Part shown: positions 5,590-9,286 of the stretch, one piece after another | How the letters are laid out: each line of letters begins with the position of its first letter | Numbering within the stretch: the first letter of the stretch is position 1 | Source of the DNA: Ruminococcaceae bacterium UBA1447 | GTDB taxonomy: Bacteria; Bacillota; Clostridia; Oscillospirales; Acutalibacteraceae | Reading direction: 5' to 3' | Assembly (NCBI GenBank): GCA_002329225.1 | Contig: DCTF01000144.1 | Span: forward strand, 7,181-16,466 | Length of the DNA stretch: 9,286 bases | The notes under the pieces: generated by a model | Seen by the model: the letters and a program-made list of their open reading frames with translations, nothing else | Databases searched by the model: none | What the model was told of the DNA's origin: nothing | Program-made: the position numbers and the translations under genes

Positions 5590-8500
5590 TCCTGTTTTTC
5601 CGCGGCGCTGCATAAAAACCCGGAGTACGGCAACATATTGAGAAGTGTTGAGCTTAACCGGCTGCCTATGGGCGTGCTGGGGCTTTCTCATATCCATAAA
5701 GCGCATTTGATAGCGGCTTTGACAAAAGATACCGCCCGCAACGCTCTGGTTATTACCCCCGACGAATCACAGGCGCTTCGCCTTGTGAGAGACCTCAACG
5801 CTATGGGCGCAGAGGCCGTACTCTACCCCGCCAGAGATTTTAATTTCCGCTCCAGCGAAGGACAGTCCCGGGAATACGAGCACATTCGCCTTGGAGTATT
5901 ACACGGGCTTTCAGAGTCTCAGGGAGATATTGTGGTTTGCTCGGCGGAAGCGGCTCTTCAACTTACCATTCCTCCCGACACGTTGAAAAACAGCAGTATT
6001 ACTTTGTCCCCGGGGAAAGAAATATCACCTACAACGCTGATTGCCCAACTTATAAGAGCCGGTTATGTCCGTGCGGACTTGGCGGAAGGTGCGGGACAGT
6101 TTGCTTTCAGAGGCGGAATTTTAGACATTTTTCCGCCTTCTTCGGAACAGCCTTTCAGGTTGGAATTCTGGGGAGATACCATTGAGCTTTTGACCCGCTT
6201 TGACCCCGATACACAGCGCAGTATTGAAAAGGTCAAAAAAATTACCGTCACTCCCGCCAATGAGATTTTGCCGGGTTCGGACGCTGATTTTGCGGCATTG
6301 ATAAAATCCCATCTTGCCGGTTTAAAAGGCAAGAATGTTCAAAAGGCCAAACTTTCTCTGCAAACCGACATCGACCGACTCGAGGGCGGGGCACGCTTAT
6401 TTTCCGTTGACCGCTACTTGCCTTTGGTGTACCCGAAGGCGGCAAGCCTGTTTGATTATATGCCCGAAGCCATGCTTTTTGTATGCGAAAGTTTTACGGT
6501 AAAAGAACGGGCCGAGGCAGCGCAGCAACTGATGTCGGAAGAGCTAAAGGCTCTTTTTGAAGACGGCATTTTGTGCCGCGGTCTGGACAGGTTCACCTTA
6601 ACCTGGGCCGAACTTTCCGAGTTTTATGAAAAGATGGGCGCTGTTTTTGCCGACAACCTCCCAAGAGGAAGTTTTGATACACCGGTGCGGGATTTGGTTA
6701 CGGTAAATGCCCGACAACTGACCCCTTGGAACGGCTCTTTGGGGCAGCTTGTGGAAGACATAAAACAGTTCATCGGCCAGGAACAACGGGAAGAGCGGCG
6801 GGTTTGTGTGGTGATGGCCGGCAATGAAAAAAGTGCGAAAGTTCTGAACGCCGACCTTATCAGCCAAGGGATACGTTCCGTCTTCTATCATTCTCCGCCT
6901 GAGCAATTCCCGGAATCGGCCATTTGCGTAATACCGGGAGGGTTATCTGCGGGATTTGAATATCCCGGCGGCGGGTTTATGCTCATAACCTACGGCAGCA
7001 GAACCGCTTTAAAAAGTGAACCGGAGAAAAAACGCAAAAGCAAAAAGGCCGCCGCAGCCTTCAATTCCCTCGAGGAACTTGTGAGAGGCGACTATATTGT
7101 TCACACTGTTCACGGCATAGGTATTTATGAAGGCATATCCACCCTTGAAGCCGGGGGAGCGATAAAGGATTATATAAAAATCAGGTACGATAAAGGAGAT
7201 ATTCTTTATGTACCCGTCACGCAACTTGATCAGGTTGCGAAGTACATCGGCCCGCGGAGTGAGGACAGGCAGGTCAAACTCAATAAGCTTGGCGGCAGAG
7301 AGTGGCAAAAAGCCAAAAGCCGCGTAAAAGCGGCGGCAAAAGACATGGCGCGCCAGCTTATTGACCTTTATGCAAAAAGACAACAAATAGAAGGATTTGC
7401 TTTCCCGCCGGATATTGATATGCAAAACGATTTTGAAACCCGTTTTGAATTTCAGGAAACTCCGGATCAGTTACGCTGTATTGATGAAGTAAAAAGGGAT
7501 ATGGAAAAAAAATATCCCATGGACCGCCTCCTTTGCGGTGACGTGGGATTCGGAAAAACCGAGGTAGCCCTTCGTGCGGCTTTTAAATGTGTTGCGGGCG
7601 GCAAGCAATGCGTGTTCTTAGTACCCACAACAATTCTCGCCCTGCAACACTATCAAACGATTAAAAAAAGGTTTGAGGGCTTTCCGGTGGAAACCGCCAT
7701 GCTTTCCCGCTTTTGCTCTCCTAAGGAAATAACAAAAACTTTAAAAGACCTGCGTCGGGGAAGTTTAGATATTGTGGTGGGAACCCACAGGCTCATTTCA
7801 AAGGATGTTAAATTCCGTGACCCCGGACTTATAATAATTGACGAAGAACAGCGTTTCGGCGTGGCCCAAAAAGAAAAACTCAAGGAACTTTTTCCCTCAG
7901 TGGATGTTCTGACTTTAACAGCCACCCCTATACCGAGGACTTTGAATATGGCCATGTCCGGCCTGCGGGATATGTCTATCCTGGAAGAAGCACCTCAGGA
8001 CAGGCACCCCGTTCAAACCTATATAATTGAACACGATATGAATGTTATCGCTCAAGCCGTTTCGGCGGAACTCCGACGGGGAGGACAGGTCTATTACCTG
8101 CATAACCGTATTGAAACCATTGACAGCGCGGCAGCGGCTCTGAAAGAGCTTTTGCCCGATGCCCGGCTGAGAGTTGCCCACGGCAGAATGGACGAGGATG
8201 AGCTCAGCGAAACCTGGCGCAGCCTTTTGGAGGGTGAAATCGACATTCTGGTGTGCACCACAATTATTGAAACGGGCATAGATGTGCCCAATGTAAATAC
8301 ACTTATTATTGAAGATGCCCACCGTTTAGGGCTTGCACAGCTTCACCAAATCAGGGGGCGGGTGGGGCGTTCACCCCGCAGGGCAAGTGCATATTTAACA
8401 TTTACCAAGGATCGTTCCCTCACGGAAATTGCTTATCGCCGCCTAAGTGCGATAAGAGAATATACAGAGTTCGGTTCAGGTTTTAAAATCGCCATGCGCG

Positions 8501-9093
8501 ATATGGAGTTGAGGGGCGCCGGGAATATTCTCGGAGCACAGCAACACGGACATTTGGAAACCGTCGGCTACGATATGTACATGAGCCTTTTAGCTCAGGC
8601 AATCCGTGAGGAACGAGGTGAAGCCGAGGCAATACCCGAAAAGGAATGCCTGATTGATTTACAGATTGACGCTCATATACCCGATACTTATATAGAAAGT
8701 TTACCCCAAAGACTTTCCATGTATCGAAGAATAGCGGATATCCGAAACAAGAACGACGCCTATGACGTTATAGACGAGTTGACCGACCGCTTCGGTTCCC
8801 CGCCCGAAAGTGTACAGGGTCTTATCACGGTGGCGCTGCTGCGCAGCAGTGCAATTGTCCACGGTGTTTACGAAATCGGCCAACGCGCCGACCGTTTGCT
8901 GCTTTATACCGATGATATTGACCTTGAAAAGGTTGACCGCTTGGTAAAGCAACTCCGGGGACGGGTAAAAATCGGGGCAACAGGTAAATCTCACATATCC
9001 GTACGAATGCTTGAGAATGAAAACCAGTTAGGACTTTTGACGAAAGTTTTTGCCATATTTTCAGAATCGTCTTGTGCGACAGACTCGGAATAA
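5587..9093 (+). CDS. mfd: Transcription-repair coupling factor Mfd
   Basis: Mfd is a cytoplasmic ATP-driven DNA translocase that pushes RNA polymerase stalled at lesions off the template and recruits UvrA for nucleotide excision repair. The protein is 1168 residues, close to the 1148 of E. coli. Seen in order: an N-terminal UvrB-like module with a degenerate P-loop lacking GKT (GLSHIHKA), and FRGGILDIFPPSSEQPFRLEF (R175 in the UvrA-contact region); a Lys-rich linker about 473-490; the RNA-polymerase interaction domain from about 495 (VRGDYIVHTVHGIGIYEG); then the RecG-like translocase with Walker A GDVGFGKTE (651-659, K657), DEEQRFGV (752-759), TATPIPR (778-784), TTIIETGIDVPN (891-902), QIRGRVGRS (921-929) and the TRG motif MELRGAGNILG (973-983); and the C-terminal inhibitory domain (about 1020-1168). 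Every catalytic motif is intact. It has its own promoter, no terminator after it, and the next gene begins about 40 nt downstream, so they may be cotranscribed. The assignment is very secure. Confidence 0.98.
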   Translation: MSCFSAALHKNPEYGNILRSVELNRLPMGVLGLSHIHKAHLIAALTKDTARNALVITPDESQALRLVRDLNAMGAEAVLYPARDFNFRSSEGQSREYEHIRLGVLHGLSESQGDIVVCSAEAALQLTIPPDTLKNSSITLSPGKEISPTTLIAQLIRAGYVRADLAEGAGQFAFRGGILDIFPPSSEQPFRLEFWGDTIELLTRFDPDTQRSIEKVKKITVTPANEILPGSDADFAALIKSHLAGLKGKNVQKAKLSLQTDIDRLEGGARLFSVDRYLPLVYPKAASLFDYMPEAMLFVCESFTVKERAEAAQQLMSEELKALFEDGILCRGLDRFTLTWAELSEFYEKMGAVFADNLPRGSFDTPVRDLVTVNARQLTPWNGSLGQLVEDIKQFIGQEQREERRVCVVMAGNEKSAKVLNADLISQGIRSVFYHSPPEQFPESAICVIPGGLSAGFEYPGGGFMLITYGSRTALKSEPEKKRKSKKAAAAFNSLEELVRGDYIVHTVHGIGIYEGISTLEAGGAIKDYIKIRYDKGDILYVPVTQLDQVAKYIGPRSEDRQVKLNKLGGREWQKAKSRVKAAAKDMARQLIDLYAKRQQIEGFAFPPDIDMQNDFETRFEFQETPDQLRCIDEVKRDMEKKYPMDRLLCGDVGFGKTEVALRAAFKCVAGGKQCVFLVPTTILALQHYQTIKKRFEGFPVETAMLSRFCSPKEITKTLKDLRRGSLDIVVGTHRLISKDVKFRDPGLIIIDEEQRFGVAQKEKLKELFPSVDVLTLTATPIPRTLNMAMSGLRDMSILEEAPQDRHPVQTYIIEHDMNVIAQAVSAELRRGGQVYYLHNRIETIDSAAAALKELLPDARLRVAHGRMDEDELSETWRSLLEGEIDILVCTTIIETGIDVPNVNTLIIEDAHRLGLAQLHQIRGRVGRSPRRASAYLTFTKDRSLTEIAYRRLSAIREYTEFGSGFKIAMRDMELRGAGNILGAQQHGHLETVGYDMYMSLLAQAIREERGEAEAIPEKECLIDLQIDAHIPDTYIESLPQRLSMYRRIADIRNKNDAYDVIDELTDRFGSPPESVQGLITVALLRSSAIVHGVYEIGQRADRLLLYTDDIDLEKVDRLVKQLRGRVKIGATGKSHISVRMLENENQLGLLTKVFAIFSESSCATDSE

Positions 9094-9101
9094 CTTATAA
9101 T
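9072..9101 (+). promoter_or_regulatory. Possible promoter of the gene after mfd
   Basis: A perfect TATAAT (9096-9101) lies just past the mfd stop, with a weak TTGTGC (9072-9077) 18 bp upstream. A start near 9108 would leave about 27 nt before the next gene's start codon. The -10 box is strong and the -35 poor, so this may be an internal promoter added to read-through from mfd. Confidence 0.4.
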
Positions 9102-9134
9102 ATGTTGCCGTCTAATAAAATCGGAGGTGGAGTG

Positions 9135-9286
9135 TTGGAAGAAAATACAAAGGTAGAGTGTTTGCCTGACGAAGTAAACGAAGAAGAAGTTAAGGCGGAA
9201 CTCGAAACCATATCGCAACAGAATAAGCGCTACCTGAAACCTAAGGAAATTTTCGCCTATCTTCTCACGGACTTTATAGGCGGAAT
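9135..9286 (+). CDS. N-terminus of an unidentified protein, possibly an MFS/GPH-type transporter (3'-truncated)
   Basis: The frame stays open for about 50 codons to the window end and follows a very strong GGAGG (9123-9127). Two start codons fit in one frame: TTG at 9135 (7-nt spacing, chosen) and GTG at 9132 (4-nt spacing). The first about 30 residues are hydrophilic and very acidic (10 Asp/Glu in the first 24, with three consecutive Glu), so there is no signal peptide. They are followed by KRYLKPKEIFAYLLTDFIGG, a basic patch running into a hydrophobic stretch that looks like the entry to a first membrane helix. That pattern resembles the N-terminus of MFS/GPH-type sugar transporters, but only the beginning is visible, so the product is a guess. 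The gene lies on the same strand as mfd, 41 nt after its stop, with no terminator between. Confidence 0.6.
   Translation, partial: MEENTKVECLPDEVNEEEVKAELETISQQNKRYLKPKEIFAYLLTDFIGG

Noticed and set aside
7915..8322. Minus-strand open frames of 100-138 codons within mfd
   Set aside because: They are antisense shadows of conserved helicase motifs, with no promoter or ribosome-binding site.

Overview
The window reads as ordinary chromosomal DNA of a low-to-mid GC Gram-positive bacterium, most likely a member of the Clostridia (Firmicutes/Bacillota). The evidence is strong AGGAGG-type ribosome-binding sites, consensus sigma-A promoters with 17-bp spacers, a clostridial-looking polynucleotide phosphorylase, and a large FtsX-type ABC permease with no outer-membrane partner genes. 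I cannot name a genus. No mobile element, CRISPR array, tRNA or rRNA is visible.

Layout. (1) Positions 2-916 (+) hold the 3' part of pnp (PNPase: end of the second RNase PH core, KH and S1 domains), closed by a strong intrinsic terminator at 960-993. (2) Positions 5218-1021 (-) hold a two-gene operon converging on pnp: a MacB/LolD-class ABC ATPase and, 1 nt after its stop, a 1164-residue FtsX-fold permease whose first extracellular domain carries a roughly 300-residue coiled coil. (3) Positions 5219-5586 are a 368-bp divergent intergenic region with an exact-consensus promoter for the ABC operon (TTGACA-17-TATAAT, minus strand), a good promoter for mfd (TTGAAA-17-TATAAT, plus strand), and about 210 bp between them with several small inverted repeats. 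(4) Positions 5587-9093 (+) hold a complete mfd (transcription-repair coupling factor, 1168 aa). (5) Positions 9135 (or 9132)-9286 (+) hold the first about 50 codons of another gene with a non-ATG start and an excellent ribosome-binding site, cut by the window end; an MFS/GPH-type transporter is only a guess.

How the genes relate. pnp (RNA decay) and mfd (release of stalled RNA polymerase and recruitment of excision repair) are housekeeping genes. The ABC pair is a self-contained transporter or mechanotransmission unit with its own promoter and no adaptor, sensor kinase or regulator gene beside it. I see no obviously new multi-gene system. The parts most worth a second look are the coiled-coil permease, the unexplained DNA between the divergent promoters, and the small hairpin that covers the mfd ribosome-binding site.
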